Positions 40,546 to 52,265 of a stretch of 64,000 bases of DNA are shown here, in pieces (within the stretch, counting starts at the first letter, position 1; the number at the start of each line of letters is the position of its first letter). The stretch spans positions 3,884,501 through 3,948,500 of the forward strand of contig JAJFZO010000094.1 of assembly GCA_021397835.1 (NCBI GenBank). The letters are read 5' to 3'. The notes beneath the pieces are model-generated. The model searched no databases, had not been told where the DNA came from, and worked only from the letters and a program-made list of their open reading frames with translations. The position numbers and the translations under genes are program-made. Origin of the DNA: Moringa oleifera (lineage: Eukaryota > Streptophyta > Magnoliopsida > Brassicales > Moringaceae).

Positions 40546-43029
40546 GAAAGAATGAAAGGATATTGACCACTGTCTTGTATCACAACTTTTCGTTTCCAGC
40601 ATTATTGTCTCTGCTACTGTTGCTTGATTTAGGTCTAATTCACATATCATTTGGCATTGGGCCATAATGAATGATGTTAGTGAAGATAGGCATGTTATAT
40701 TTAGCTTGGTAACGGAGAGAAGAATATGAAGATGAACAAGAAAACGATAAAAAGTAAGAAAGAGAAGGAGAAAGGAAGAGAGAGAGAGAGAGTCAAGCTT
40801 AGTTGTGTTACAGTATGTTGAAGCAAATTGAAAGAGTTCTTGAATTCTTGTAGAAATATATAATTAAAGAGATTTAGTCTCCAACTTAGATCTCAATAGA
40901 CTTAATCTTGGTAGATCTTTCTTATCCAAGTAGTACCCTTATCTACTTACTAGATGGTGACAAGCTAACTGAAATCCATAATGCGCGTAACACTCGCAAG
41001 GATGACTCACTTTTGCCTTGAATCTGGTGATCATCGATGCCATCAGCCTGGAGGTGGACCAACAGTGTCCATTTTGATGGAGTGTGGAACTTTCTGTGGG
41101 CCCTGTTTTCAGGATAGCAAAGGATCACCATATAAATCCATATCAACATGGTTGGCTCCATGTAAGTTCTTTCTTGCTTTTTTTTTTTTTTTGTGCTAAA
41201 AAGCAAAGAGATATCTCTCACATTTTTATTGGATGTTCTTGGAACTTTTGTTCTTTATTAAGGGTCTTATCATTATGACATTTAAGAACTTGTCAACTTC
41301 TGTCTGATACATTCATTGCATAATACAATTAAGATTATAGATTTAATTGTATGTGTGAATATGTTCATGTCTCTATATATCAACTTCATCTCTAAAGTAA
41401 AAAGATGATGTGAAAATTGTCTACGTCTAGTTACTTCAAATCTCCTGTCGCCATTCTTGTTGTGGCATTGATATAGTCCACATTACACATTTAAGCCTAA
41501 GCATTTCTCCACGACAAGAATTTGTCTACAGAGAGAAATTTCCACTTGTAGCGCATGTTTTAAGTCTAGGCATTTCTGCTGAACAATTTAAAAGCATAAT
41601 TTAACAAGATACCAAGTTAATTAGCAGTGTTTACATTGTGGAACCAAGTTGGCTAAGTAGAACAAAATTTAATAGTTTTATTTAATTACTTTTTGTACTT
41701 TCTCAGGTGACTTTTACCAATTAAGTTAATTTAAAATAGTCGTTGTCTCTTAAATAAGTTAAAGATTAGGAGTGAAACCATAATGGAATAGTTGGATTTG
41801 GTTCTATTTGGGTTGGATTCTCTTTTATTTTGATTTTAATTGGAGTTAAAAAAAATTTTAATGTGAACTATTGATTAGAACAGTTCGAATTACACGCTAA
41901 AAAATCAATTAAAAATTAAAATGAATTGCACATATAAAAAATTATTAAATTTTATTTTTGAGTTTTTATTTATAAATAATGCTTTTAAAATATAAAAGTA
42001 AATAATTTTAAAATTATTTTTGTTTATTTTTCTTGTTGTTTTCATTTTCTACTCTCAGTCAAGAGCCAATTTATTTTTTTTTTCAATAAGTTGTTAGTTT
42101 TCGATCGATTAATGTTTTAAGTGAGAGTACTTTTTAATTTTCAATTAGCTAATTAGTTTTCTTAACTTGTCATTTAGACTGACCATAAAGAACATATTTT
42201 TTTTTTGTTATATGTAATTCATATATACTATCTCTTATTGACAGTAATTTTTCATTATAAATCTTCAATTTGAAACTATTTATTTACTCGATTTCAAGAT
42301 TTGAGATTCTTAAAATAATTATTTTTAAAATATAAAATTTTAGAATCAATAATTTCATTTTAAAATTTTTATTTAAATTCTTTTATGTAATTTAAAACTT
42401 ATGTATGGAATATAATTCTTTTAATTTTTTATCTATTTTATGGATGAAAACATAAACTTCATGGTTAAGTATTATTTTAAAAAAGCAATAAAAAAATTAA
42501 AATTTTGGATCTATTTTGTTTTAGAACAGATTAAAATAGGTTCAAGTTTGAGTTAAACGCTAAATGAAATCACTTAATCAATTCATATTATGATCAGTTT
42601 TAATAAATATCACATTAATTTTTATTTTTTCTATTAATCTTAATATTATTATAATTTATGACTTATATAGAAACATCGTCACAAAGACACCTCTAGAGAT
42701 TAAATATGAATTCATGAAAAAATAAGTTTGTGTATGCAGCAAAAATAGTGAGGAGTATTAATCATATGCTTTATTTGCAGCATACTTTTAGATAAAATAA
42801 GATAGAATCTAATCTTTTTGTTATTTTAAATAAATTTATGTGAGGATAGAAATAATTTTCATTTCAATTTAGCATCGAATCTGTACACAACTTCATGACA
42901 GAACTTGAGAGGTAATGGTGCACATTAATTCAAGGGCTATGGTTATACAGATTTCTTAGTTGCTGAAAGCATGATCCCCTTTTGCTTGCAGGTGTTTATG
43001 AGAACCTAACAAGAAAAGAGACGACAGAA

Positions 43030-43219
43030 GGTGGACTGGTAGCTGACTAATAATTGAGAAAAATTACTATTTTTTCTGCAACTGTTGAGTTTTACTTGGA
43101 AGTTCGAATACGTAGTTCCTACATTTTCCATGTGACTAATTTGTGGATACAAAAACATGCACGTCACTTACATTAGCAGCCATGGAGTAGCAAGGGCCTG
43201 CCAAGTGAATCTTTATAAG
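43030..43219 (+). promoter_or_regulatory. Conserved proximal promoter of MYB gene 3
   Basis: The same two blocks as in MYB gene 2 occur in the same order: GTGGACTGGTAGCTGACTAA (43030-43058) and TTTGTGGATACAAAAACATG followed by CACGTCAC (43140-43167). TATAAG follows at 43214-43219, 69 bp before the ATG. Sequence between the blocks is more diverged, which suggests selection on the blocks or simply a recent duplication. Confidence 0.6.
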
Positions 43220-43282
43220 CTGCTTTCGCTGCACTTATCACATTTGTGTTAATTAATGAAGGCAAAGTGAAGCTCCGTATAT

Positions 43283-46200
43283 ATGGAGGGCTCTTTAGGG
43301 CTGAGAAAAGGTGCATGGACTGCAGCCGAGGACAATCTTCTCAGGAAGTGCATTGAGAAGTATGGAGAAGGGAAGTGGCATCAAGTGCCACTCAAAGCAG
43401 GTAATCAGATAATACTTTGCATATGCAACACCAGTAATATTATAAGCTCAAAAGAGCTTGCCTACCGTGTGGCCCTGTGCAGCTACCAGGCATGAATCGG
43501 GATGTTTTCGGATGTGCCTATATAATAAGCTTAACAGAAGGGCTACTGTTTAGACAATGGCCGGGCACTCTCTTTCTGGTCGCCCATGCCCTGTTGTCAC
43601 TTCGGCACACTCAATATATCTTCATTCATGAGATCTGCAGGCGTAGCCTTTCGGGTGCAACAAGGGAGTGCGTGCAGTGCCTTAAGAACAATAAATTGAC
43701 AGAGACAGCAAGAACTTTATGTAGCTGCTAATGATATATATATAATACATATAAGATGTTACAGAAGAAATCATCTCTTCTCTGTTGTATTTGCAGGGTT
43801 GAATAGATGCCGGAAAAGTTGCAGACTGAGATGGTTGAATTATCTTAGGCCGAATATCAAGAGGGGTCAATTCAGTGCAGATGAAGTTGATCTGTTAATA
43901 AGGCTGCACAAGCTGCTAGGAAACAGGCAAGTTCAAAAGCATATACGCGTCAATACTTATCTTATATCTTTATGACAAGTTTATTTTAATGCTCATTTTC
44001 GAGAGATGCATAAATATAAATATGCTAATATTATGAATTCTTAAATATAACAATTTTTAAAATATATATCAATATATTCAAATATCTAACTTAATAAATT
44101 TTTATAGCAGTTTTTGTCCAGGATAAAGATTGTTTACTAGCCTGAGCAAGTTTTTGATATGAACTTTAAAAAGTATTTTTGTAATTTATAATATTAATAT
44201 AAAAAATTAAGTAAATAATAATTGCAATCATTAATTTTATTAAATTATCTCTCAAATCTCAGTTTTAAAAATTCAATATATTTCAGAAAAAAATTTTAAA
44301 TTTTTTATCCATAATATATACCTTATCAATGAAAAACATTGGGCCGGTAAGAAAAAAAGAAAAAAATAATCAATTTATATATATGGAAAAAATTAAATTC
44401 CACAACTTGCAAAATGTATAAAAATGATCTAATCAAGGTCAGACTCAGGACCTAGGGAAGTTCTGATCAAACAGGTCTTAAATTAAAAAAAAAAAAAAAT
44501 TGTTGCTTTGAGTGATCTTTTTGACAAAAGATAAAATAGAGAAGCAAATTCTGAAAGATAATTTTGTCAGATAAAATATTACTAATCATGGGTAAGGTTT
44601 ATTTAAATTGTTGGGTAAGGAAGAGTTGATTGGAGTTCTTTTTTTTTTTTTTTAATCCAGTTCAAGTTAAATGTTATTAACTCGAATTATTATTTGAATT
44701 TGTGATGAAAAAAATAAACCCATATTGTATCAAACTGAATACCTAAAAAGTTATTAAATTTTATTTATAAATTCACCAAATAATAGTATTTTTAATTTTA
44801 ATTAATGATATCTCAATATGAGATTAAAATGACTCTTAAACTATTTTTTTAAATTTTTTATTTACTTCTTTCTATTTTTGTGATTTATTTTAAAGTAAAT
44901 GTCACATAATTAAAACTTTTATATTTATTTTATATTATTAATAAATCATCTTCAAAAAGTGATAAATCAAATTTTTAATTTGATTCAAATTAAAGTTTAG
45001 CTCAAATAATTATAAACATTAACTATATTTTTTATTATTAAAATATCTCAAAAATGATTTCAAATGAATTTTTGGTTTCATTTGAGATCCATCTCTTAGA
45101 TTTAAAAAATTTCAACATAAAATTTATTTTTTATAAATTTTTAAAATTTTGATCGTGTAAATTTAAAATATATATGTTTTTTAATTAAAAAATTTTAATA
45201 TGTTTTTAACGGTAATTTGAACATTTTTATATTTTAAAAAATTCAAATTAAAATTTGATTTATAAAATTTTCAATTTAAATATTTTTAATTTTTAAATTC
45301 TTTGATAAAATTTAATTTAATTTAAACTGATAAATTAAGGTTTAATTTAATATTTTTTTAATATAAAAATTAAATAAACATTAAAGTTTTATCACACTTT
45401 TACCTGTATCAAAACTCTGATTTTTTAAAGTAAGTTTTTATTTTTAATTAATTAATTACTTTTTTAACCTTTTCTTATGTTATCAACAAAAAAACAAAAA
45501 GGAAAAAAAAAACATCTTTTTTTTTTTTTTTGGATTTCTTATTTCTTATCACTTCCTCACAATAATATCTCCATGATAAAAATTCCCAATTTCAATCTAT
45601 TTATGTCTATATGTCCAAAAATTTTATAATCAATAATTTATAACACTTTAATGATATTTATTTGAAAATTTAATTTGATTTGAATATTCTTGCATAATTT
45701 AAAACTTATATTAAGATATCATTTTTATTCTTTTATTGATTAAAACACAAAATTCATTATTGAATAAGATTGCTTTTTTTTAAAAGAAAAAGTTGATATA
45801 AAAATCAAATTTAAGCTCGGTCCGAATCTCCTAGGTTAATTACTTCAGTTTTAATTTTTTTTATAATCAATTATCACTTTTTAACAAATTCATAGCCATA
45901 ACCTGAAAGATCAAGCTTACCTGATGCCACCAGGAACCAACAAGAAAAGTAAATTAAAGGAAAACGTTTCAGTACAAGGAGATCGGAGGCAAGTTAATCC
46001 ACTTCCTCTTCGTTATATGGATGGTGTAATAGTTTCAAGCAAAATACGGACAAACCATAGAACTACATAAGATCCTCTAGATATTAATTTGAGCATAAGA
46101 AAACATTTTCATGCCTAAATTATAAAAGACTTGGGGAAGCATAACAAGAGTAAATTTAAAGTGTATGACGAGGATATTAGGGATTTTCCTGTAATAGATA

Positions 46201-46722
46201 TAGGAACATCGAATTGAGGTTATGAGATGGAGGCTTGCATCGCTTTCTTCTGACACTGTAATGGGAGAGGGTGAATTAGAACTATTTCTTATAAGTCTCG
46301 TTTGCTGTTCCGGAAGGTGGGCACTAATTGCTGGTAGACTTCCTGGAAGAACAGCGAACGACGTGAAGAACTACTGGAACTCCCACCTGCGCAAGAAGGA
46401 GGATTCTTCGGAGAAAGATAGAAACAAAAATGGGGAAAACATGGTGAAAGTAAACGCGATAAAGCATCGGCCTAGAGTCTTCACCAAAAGTTTGGTTTGG
46501 CTGGACGGCTGCCATAGTGCTGCAAATGATAACCCGATAATGGAAGACAATCTATGCAAGCCTTTGATAATGTCGCCTCTGCTGGACCGAGAGGTTATGT
46601 GCTGGGAGAGCTTGTTAGGTGAGGGTGAAGTCGAAAAAACATGGTTAACCCCACAGGCAAAACCCAAGAAAATGCCACTGAGAGCTTGTTGTCTGAAGAC
46701 ACTGCACCAGTGGCAGAGGTAG
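43283..46722 (+). CDS. MYB gene 3: R2R3-MYB, subgroup 6, with C-terminal frameshift
   Basis: Exons 43283..43400 (118 nt), 43797..43926 (130 nt) and 46317..46722 (406 nt) give 217 residues. The R2R3 domain (about residues 8-110) is intact: W12, W32, W52, F65, W84, W103. The bHLH signature is complete (D71-L72, R75, L79, L86, R90), as are ANDV at 96-99 and KHRPRVF at 132-138, the best subgroup-6 motif in the cluster. Compared with gene 2, one base is missing in or beside an A6 run at 46634-46639. From about residue 190 the frame therefore differs and ends early at 46722. The expected tail continues in another frame (46641-46850) and includes SSIDVDFW. The bHLH and DNA-binding parts should survive, but the acidic tail is lost unless the deletion is an assembly error. 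Intron 2 has grown to 2390 bp and has a GC donor. The promoter closely matches that of gene 2. Confidence 0.87.
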
Positions 46723-46750
46723 GAAATGGTCTTGCCACAGAGAAGGTGCT

Positions 46751-46958
46751 GAGTCCCTGGAGTGGCTCCTCTATTGATGTGGACTTCTGGAGCCTGTCTG
46801 CAGCAGATCCTCAGGGCATTGCTGAGTCCATGGAGTGGCTCCTCCATTGATGTGGACAATGGAACCTGTCGGACACAGATCCCGCGGGGAATCGCTCAAG
46901 TGGCTCCTCCATAGATGTGGACCTCCTGTCCTGTCCGACAGCTATGGAAGGCATTGCC
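46751..46958 (+). repeat. Three-copy minisatellite built from the MYB tail-coding sequence
   Basis: Units lie at 46751-46823 (73 bp), 46824-46896 (73 bp) and about 46897-46958 (62 bp, trimmed). Each contains a version of TGGCTCCTCCATTGATGTGG and a diverged AACCTGTC...CAGAT...GGCATTGC stretch. In the frame homologous to MYB gene 2, this sequence encodes the SSIDVDxW end of the protein, which gene 2 has once. The array therefore arose by duplication of the terminal codons and lies downstream of the frameshifted stop. Confidence 0.8.
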
Positions 46959-47277
46959 TACTATACTTGTCCCTTTTCATTTATGGAAAAGGTAGCTCGT
47001 AGAAGACAAGACATCTTTCATCCTTCCATAAATGTAGTGTACTTATTGCTTTTGGCTTCACTTTTGAAACAATGTTATGATTGTCATCAAACTTTAAGAT
47101 TACAATGTTATGATTGTCATCAAACTATTAAGGTTAGCTAATTTTGAGATTAGTTAATCTCAATTTTTGGGGTCATGTAATTTGATAATAGGGAAAGGAA
47201 TTAGTATAATCCTGACATATGAGATTAATGTTATGGTTTAAATACCCCATAACTAATTCTAATTCATTCAAAGTTGT

Positions 47278-47300
47278 CTATATATATATATATATATATA
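47278..47300. repeat. (TA)n microsatellite downstream of MYB gene 3
   Basis: About eleven TA units in AT-rich non-coding DNA. Confidence 0.85.
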
Positions 47301-49631
47301 ATGACTAAAAGCTATTAAAAACTTTACGTTTTATTTTTTAAATTAAATTTTGATTTTAAAACTTATTCAAATAAATCTTAATTTATCAATTTAATTACAT
47401 TTAAATTTATAAAAACTAAAAATTAAAAAAATTTATAATGAAATTTAACTTGATAAAATTTTCACTGTAAATAAATATTTAAATTACTATTACAAAAATT
47501 TTTAAATACTAAAAATATGTTTTTTAAAAAAATATACTATTGTAAATTTAAAAAATTATAAAAAAATAACTCATTAGTTGAAAATTATTTAAATTTGAAT
47601 GAAATCAAAATAAAATATAAAATTTATTTTAATAATATTTTAGTATTCAACGATGAAAATACTATTAATTTTTCTCAATTGTTTTCATCGATATTCAATT
47701 TAAATAAATCAATAAATTAGAATTTAATTAGAACAACTTTAAAAATTAAAATTTAATTAAAAAATAAAAACTAAAGGTTTAAATTGAGATTCAGCATATT
47801 ATATCATATCATATCATTACTTATAACATAAAATAATATTTTAACAAGTGAAATTAGCATTAGAAGAGGAATGACAATAAAATAATGTACTAACATCTAT
47901 ATATTAATTATAATATACAATTTAAAGTTGCTTTAGAGTTGTTTCAAACTAAAACAATACTTTTGTTGTGAATTAGAAAGATACGTTGCTCTTTAACAGT
48001 AAAATACAACTTTAATCCCATACATATATATATATACGGGATTAATGAATGCTCAAAGTTACTGTTACAAAGGTTTACGCTGTATCAATATATGCTGTAT
48101 TTGCTGTAAATGGTGAGACTTAGGAATTTTCTTTGGTAAATAAAACAAAAATTAAGATCGCTCAAGATAAATTAATTAAATTTAAAGAAAGTTCATTGGT
48201 GTTCCTAGAATAAATAATTGTTAAACTGGATTTCAAAGAAGATCGATCTGATAGAGGTTACCCTATCACTATCGTTACATGTATAAGAGGGGAATCCATG
48301 TCTTTATGGGTTCTTATGGATGCATATGTAAATGTCAATTGTTTAATTAAAAATTGTGATAATTACTATTATAAATACTACATAAATTTTTTTGATGGTT
48401 TTTTTAATGGTTTTTGTTTAATAATCAAAGTAATTCTAAATATTAATCACTAAAATATATATTTTTAGTCATTATTATTTATAATTATCTTTTAAATTAT
48501 TCATATTTTTTTTTTACAATTTGAAAGTTTATATTTTAAATTTAAAAATCTTATGTCAAATTAAACAAAGTATGATTCAAATATAATAAGAATAGTTTTT
48601 ATGTTCAGTTCAACAAATTTTTATTTTATTTAAATATTTTAGCATGAATTTATAATTTATATATTTTCAATTAATAAAAATATGATAAATATTTTAAAAA
48701 ACTTGAAGTATACCTTAATGCTAAATCAAAATCTATCTTTAAAAAATGCCAAATCAAAATTTACATTTAAACAATGCAGAAACAAATCTACTTTAAACTT
48801 TTATACGATACAAATCCTCTGTTAAAAAAATATTCTTTCAGTTAAGATAATTGAGGTTTAACCAATGCCAATGTCCAGATTTTTAAAAAAAATTTCTTTT
48901 TCCTATTTCTCTCTTTCTTCCTTTTTTTTGATAATTTCTCTTCTTTTTTTTTTCCTTCTACCCATCTCTTTAATATAAAATCTTCTATTTGTTTTTATAA
49001 CTCATATCACAGATCAAATCTCTTCCGAAGATCATATTGCACAAAATTTGAGAGATGTTAATGATCATGATGAAGACATTCAAGCTAACAAATTTGAGAG
49101 ATTAGCGAAATTGAAAAATTCTCACCCAATACTGTATGTTGGCTCCTGTGTACAAAGCCAGTCATCAATCTCTAGATCCTCATTTAGAGGTCTCTAGATT
49201 CTCATTTGGAGGTCTCCCAGCAACATTCCAAGTGCCAATTGTCACCTTACAGAGGACAAATGGTCATGACGTATTCTTCATATGAATCTAACTGCAGAAC
49301 TGATACACCCATATAGACAAATTGCTAACATAGGCAGATAATAGCTGAACCTCACATCTTTTGTATTTATGTACTGGACACACAAAGTTTCTAATTTTCC
49401 TCTCTTGTGTCTTAACTGATAACCCTTAGAAGGCACATCTAATCAATAAAAAATCTAAAACAAACAAGTTAATGATTTAGACTTATAAATCACTAGGTTA
49501 TAAAGAATGAAAAGAAATCACGAGATATTTTCAGATCAGGCTTCTTTCACTAAGAATGCATAAAGCTTCTTATGAAAATTTCATGAGCTGATAATCTTGG
49601 TTGTGTCGCTTCCATGCGTGTGCACATGTCC

Positions 49632-49662
<31 letters not shown>
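49632..49662. repeat. (GA)15 microsatellite
   Basis: Uninterrupted AG repeat of about 31 bp; GAGA tracts can sit in plant promoters, but no gene start is apparent here. Confidence 0.9.
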
Positions 49663-49666
<4 letters not shown>

Positions 49667-49986
49667 GTTGCACCAATATTGCTTCCGATTATGCCAATCG
49701 AGGGCCATAACAACACGTTAACACATGCCATAAGATTATTCCAACAATAACTTCCATTTAATAATGATTTTTTTTCTTAGTGATTGTCCAATGGAGTTAG
49801 GCCAAACCCAAGATTATCCTAATCCAGGGCAGCATACTCATCATCCCTGAAATTACCACATCTCTAAGAAAAAATATAAAAAACTAAACTTAATAATAGA
49901 GAACCCACCAGATTTGTTCGGGCACATAGAAATAAACAGTGAAAATTCATAATCTTTCAGAATACGAAACTACCACTTTGGTTACT

Positions 49987-50330
49987 GTTCTTGCAAAGAA
50001 GAAGCACCTTGAGATGTGCAGAAATGATAAGCTCTAAGCTGCAGTTTAAAGGCATTTTTGGAGCAGCATCCATTAATTCAAAGCTAAAACCCTTAGCCTC
50101 AGATGAATCAGAAGAATTTCGTGAAGAAATTAGGCAGAGGAGCAAAGGCCTACCTTTACCTGTGAAAGCTCTTTGTGGTTTCTTGAGATCTAAATCACTC
50201 GGTTGCAAAAATTTTAAATGAACAAGATGTGAGATTGAAACCAAGAGAAGAGAAATGAGGAAAATTTAACACAAAATGGATGACAATTGTGAGAGGAAGA
50301 GATTTATATTTTAGGGATTTAAAGCAAGAA
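49987..50330 (-). other. Possible short gene or gene fragment on the minus strand
   Basis: On the minus strand a frame is open from about 50244 to 49957. It has a first ATG near 50074 (MDAAPKMPLNCSLELIISAH...) and is preceded by a pyrimidine-rich leader-like stretch (50340-50240). The upstream part reads DLKKPQRAFTGKGRPLLLCLISSRNSSDSSEAKGF without an ATG. Base composition is less AT-rich than the neighbourhood. I do not recognise the product; it may be a 5' fragment of a gene or a non-coding transcript. Confidence 0.2.
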
Positions 50331-51170
50331 GCGAAGGAAGAGCAAATGAAGGAAAGAAAAAGAGATACCATCCCGATGAATTTAGATAAAATAAATAAAA
50401 ATTATTTTTATTTTAAATAAATAAATTTATTAGTTAAATTAATTTTTTAATTTATTTTATATGTATATTTAAAAGTAAATAAAATTAATTTTATATTAAC
50501 CTTTTTATGAATTGTTTTTTTAAAAAATGTAATATTTATGTAAAATAAAAATAACATTTTAATTTATCATATAATTTTGATTTTATATTATTAAAAGATA
50601 ATTTAGATTTTAAGATAATTTAGATTTTAAAAAAAATTAATGTTGATATAAATATCATAAAAATTTTGAAAATCTTTCAATTAATTAAAATCTTTTCAAT
50701 AATTAATTGAAAGATATATGTGCATGATATGCATGCTATTGTTGTCATGTGTCTTGTAATGTCGTATTGAAAAATATACATTATCTTGTTCAATGAATGT
50801 GATAAATATCAAATGGTACAATATAGTGAAATGGATTATTTTTTTTCTTTATCAAAAATTTTAATTGTCTAATAATATTTGCTAATAATTTTAATTTATT
50901 AAAATTATTAAAATTATTTTTACTTTATATTTTAAATTATTAATTAAATTAATTGTACATATATATATATCATATTTCGATTTGATTCAGTTAAATCAGG
51001 CCTTTCATTTATTTTTAAAATATTTATTCAAATTAAAATCTTACATAATAAATTTACATTTGAAATTTTTTAAATATATTTTTTGATACATATCAATGTA
51101 AATAATTAACTATTTTGTGATGAACATAAAGATAAAAAATCCATCAATGTATGTTATGAATATATTGGAT

Positions 51171-51704
51171 ATTTAATGACACCTGTAAATAATCGTCACT
51201 ATAGGTATAGATTTACTGATGCACAAAGATATTTGTCACTATAAGTTAAATATTTTCAGGTATTTATTGACAAACAAAAAAATAATTGTTAGTAAATACA
51301 AGAGATTTAGTGATGGAGAGAATAATCCATCAGTATAAGCACATATTTATTGATAGCTAGTATAAAATCGTCGCAATATGTAAGATATTTAATGATACAC
51401 ATACATATCCGACACTATAGACTAAATATTTACTAATGAAAAATAAATCTGCCACTAAAAGTAAGACTTTTACTTACGGACAATAAAAATCCGTCAGTAT
51501 ATATTGGCAATTACAACTTTTAGTGACAGAACAATAGAAACCATTACTATATATATGGTATATACTGGCAAATTTTTTGTTCATCAGTAATGATCATATA
51601 TGTACTGACGGACTAAAAAATATGTCACTATTTATGTATATATAGTAATGGATTTTAACCGTTACTAAAAGGTGACGTTAGTAAATGACAATTTTTTTGT
51701 AGTG
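51171..51704. repeat. Subterminal repeat array ending in a CACTA-like terminus
   Basis: The block contains many short diverged repeats in both orientations built on TTTACTGA/TTAGTGA, CCGTCA/CCATCA and GTCACTAT. It ends with TTTTTTTGTAGTG at 51692-51704, the reverse complement of the CACTACAA end used by CACTA (En/Spm) elements. I could not find the partner end to the left, nor a 3-bp target duplication. Confidence 0.5.
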
Positions 51705-52086
51705 AAAGACTTAATTCAGTTAGAAGATGAAGATAAAGAAGCATCATTTGAAAGTACGGAGTGTAATGGAGATGAAACTTCTATTAATAACATTATTAAT
51801 AATGACTGATTGTTAAAGTTTGTCATCAAATGTGTTACAAAAGTAATTGAACCAAGATTTTTGTGATTAATTTCTAGCTAAACATGTCATGTTCATTGTT
51901 CATAGATATGAGAGAAAGGGGGACTTGGTAGTCACAATGATAGAGGTAAAGGTAATTAATGGTCCTTCAGGTTGGACACATATCTTACAGCTCACATCGA
52001 ATCACCTTCCACTGAAGCACCATTATTTCTAGCTCCAGGACCTCCAATTTGACACATCATCATCCCAATCATCACCTTTGGAGCTA

Positions 52087-52265
52087 CACTATTGCCTCGA
52101 TATGCTACGATTCATACACCATTGCCTCAAGATGCTGCAGTACATACACCATCTCTGTGAGATGCTGCAGTTCATACACCATCACCTTAAGATGCTACTA
52201 CAGTTCATACACCACCACCTCGAGATGCTACTATAGTCCATACACCATTACCTCTAAACGTTGCA
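52087..52265 (+). repeat. Minisatellite of about 30-33 bp units, six copies
   Basis: The core CATACACCATTGCCTCAAGA followed by TGCTGCAGT is repeated with changes. Unit length varies in steps of three because of extra CTA triplets. One frame reads repeated HTPLPQDAAV-like peptide, a common low-complexity part of plant transposon proteins. Confidence 0.75.

Larger units (their letters stand above)
39130..40690. repeat. Segmental duplication unit B (truncated; MYB pseudogene and its flank)
   Basis: This block begins within the equivalent of gene 2 intron 2 (AGTTAATCATCA, ACATTTGATTCAT) and runs through exon 3 into the downstream flank. It lacks the roughly 1 kb AT-rich insertion that unit A carries at 34560-35620, so that insertion happened in unit A after the split, or was lost here. 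The end near 40690 is where similarity to unit A fades. Confidence 0.75.
41440..46960. repeat. Segmental duplication unit C (contains MYB gene 3)
   Basis: Similarity to unit A is seen around 41446-41490 (TTCTTGTTGTGGCATTGATA), in the promoter, in exons 1-3 and in parts of intron 1. The region 41500-42900 and most of intron 2 do not obviously match unit A and look like later AT-rich insertions. The MYB ATGs of units A and C are 11.46 kb apart. Confidence 0.65.
46960..51170. other. Gene-poor region between the MYB cluster and the CACTA-like sequences
   Basis: Mostly above 75 percent AT by eye. 49020-49350 is richer in GC but has no clear frame. No gene is supported apart from the doubtful minus-strand fragment at about 50 kb. 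Confidence 0.5.

Noticed and set aside
43477..43731. Open frame inside intron 1 of MYB gene 3
   Set aside because: No family pattern; the same intron in gene 2 lacks an equivalent frame.
46371..46859. 162-codon minus-strand ORF opposite MYB gene 3 exon 3
   Set aside because: It is the antisense shadow of the MYB coding sequence; similar shadows occur opposite genes 2 and 4.
52087..52265. Regularly spaced repeats that could suggest a CRISPR array
   Set aside because: The units are contiguous and diverged with no unique spacers, and the window is plant nuclear DNA.
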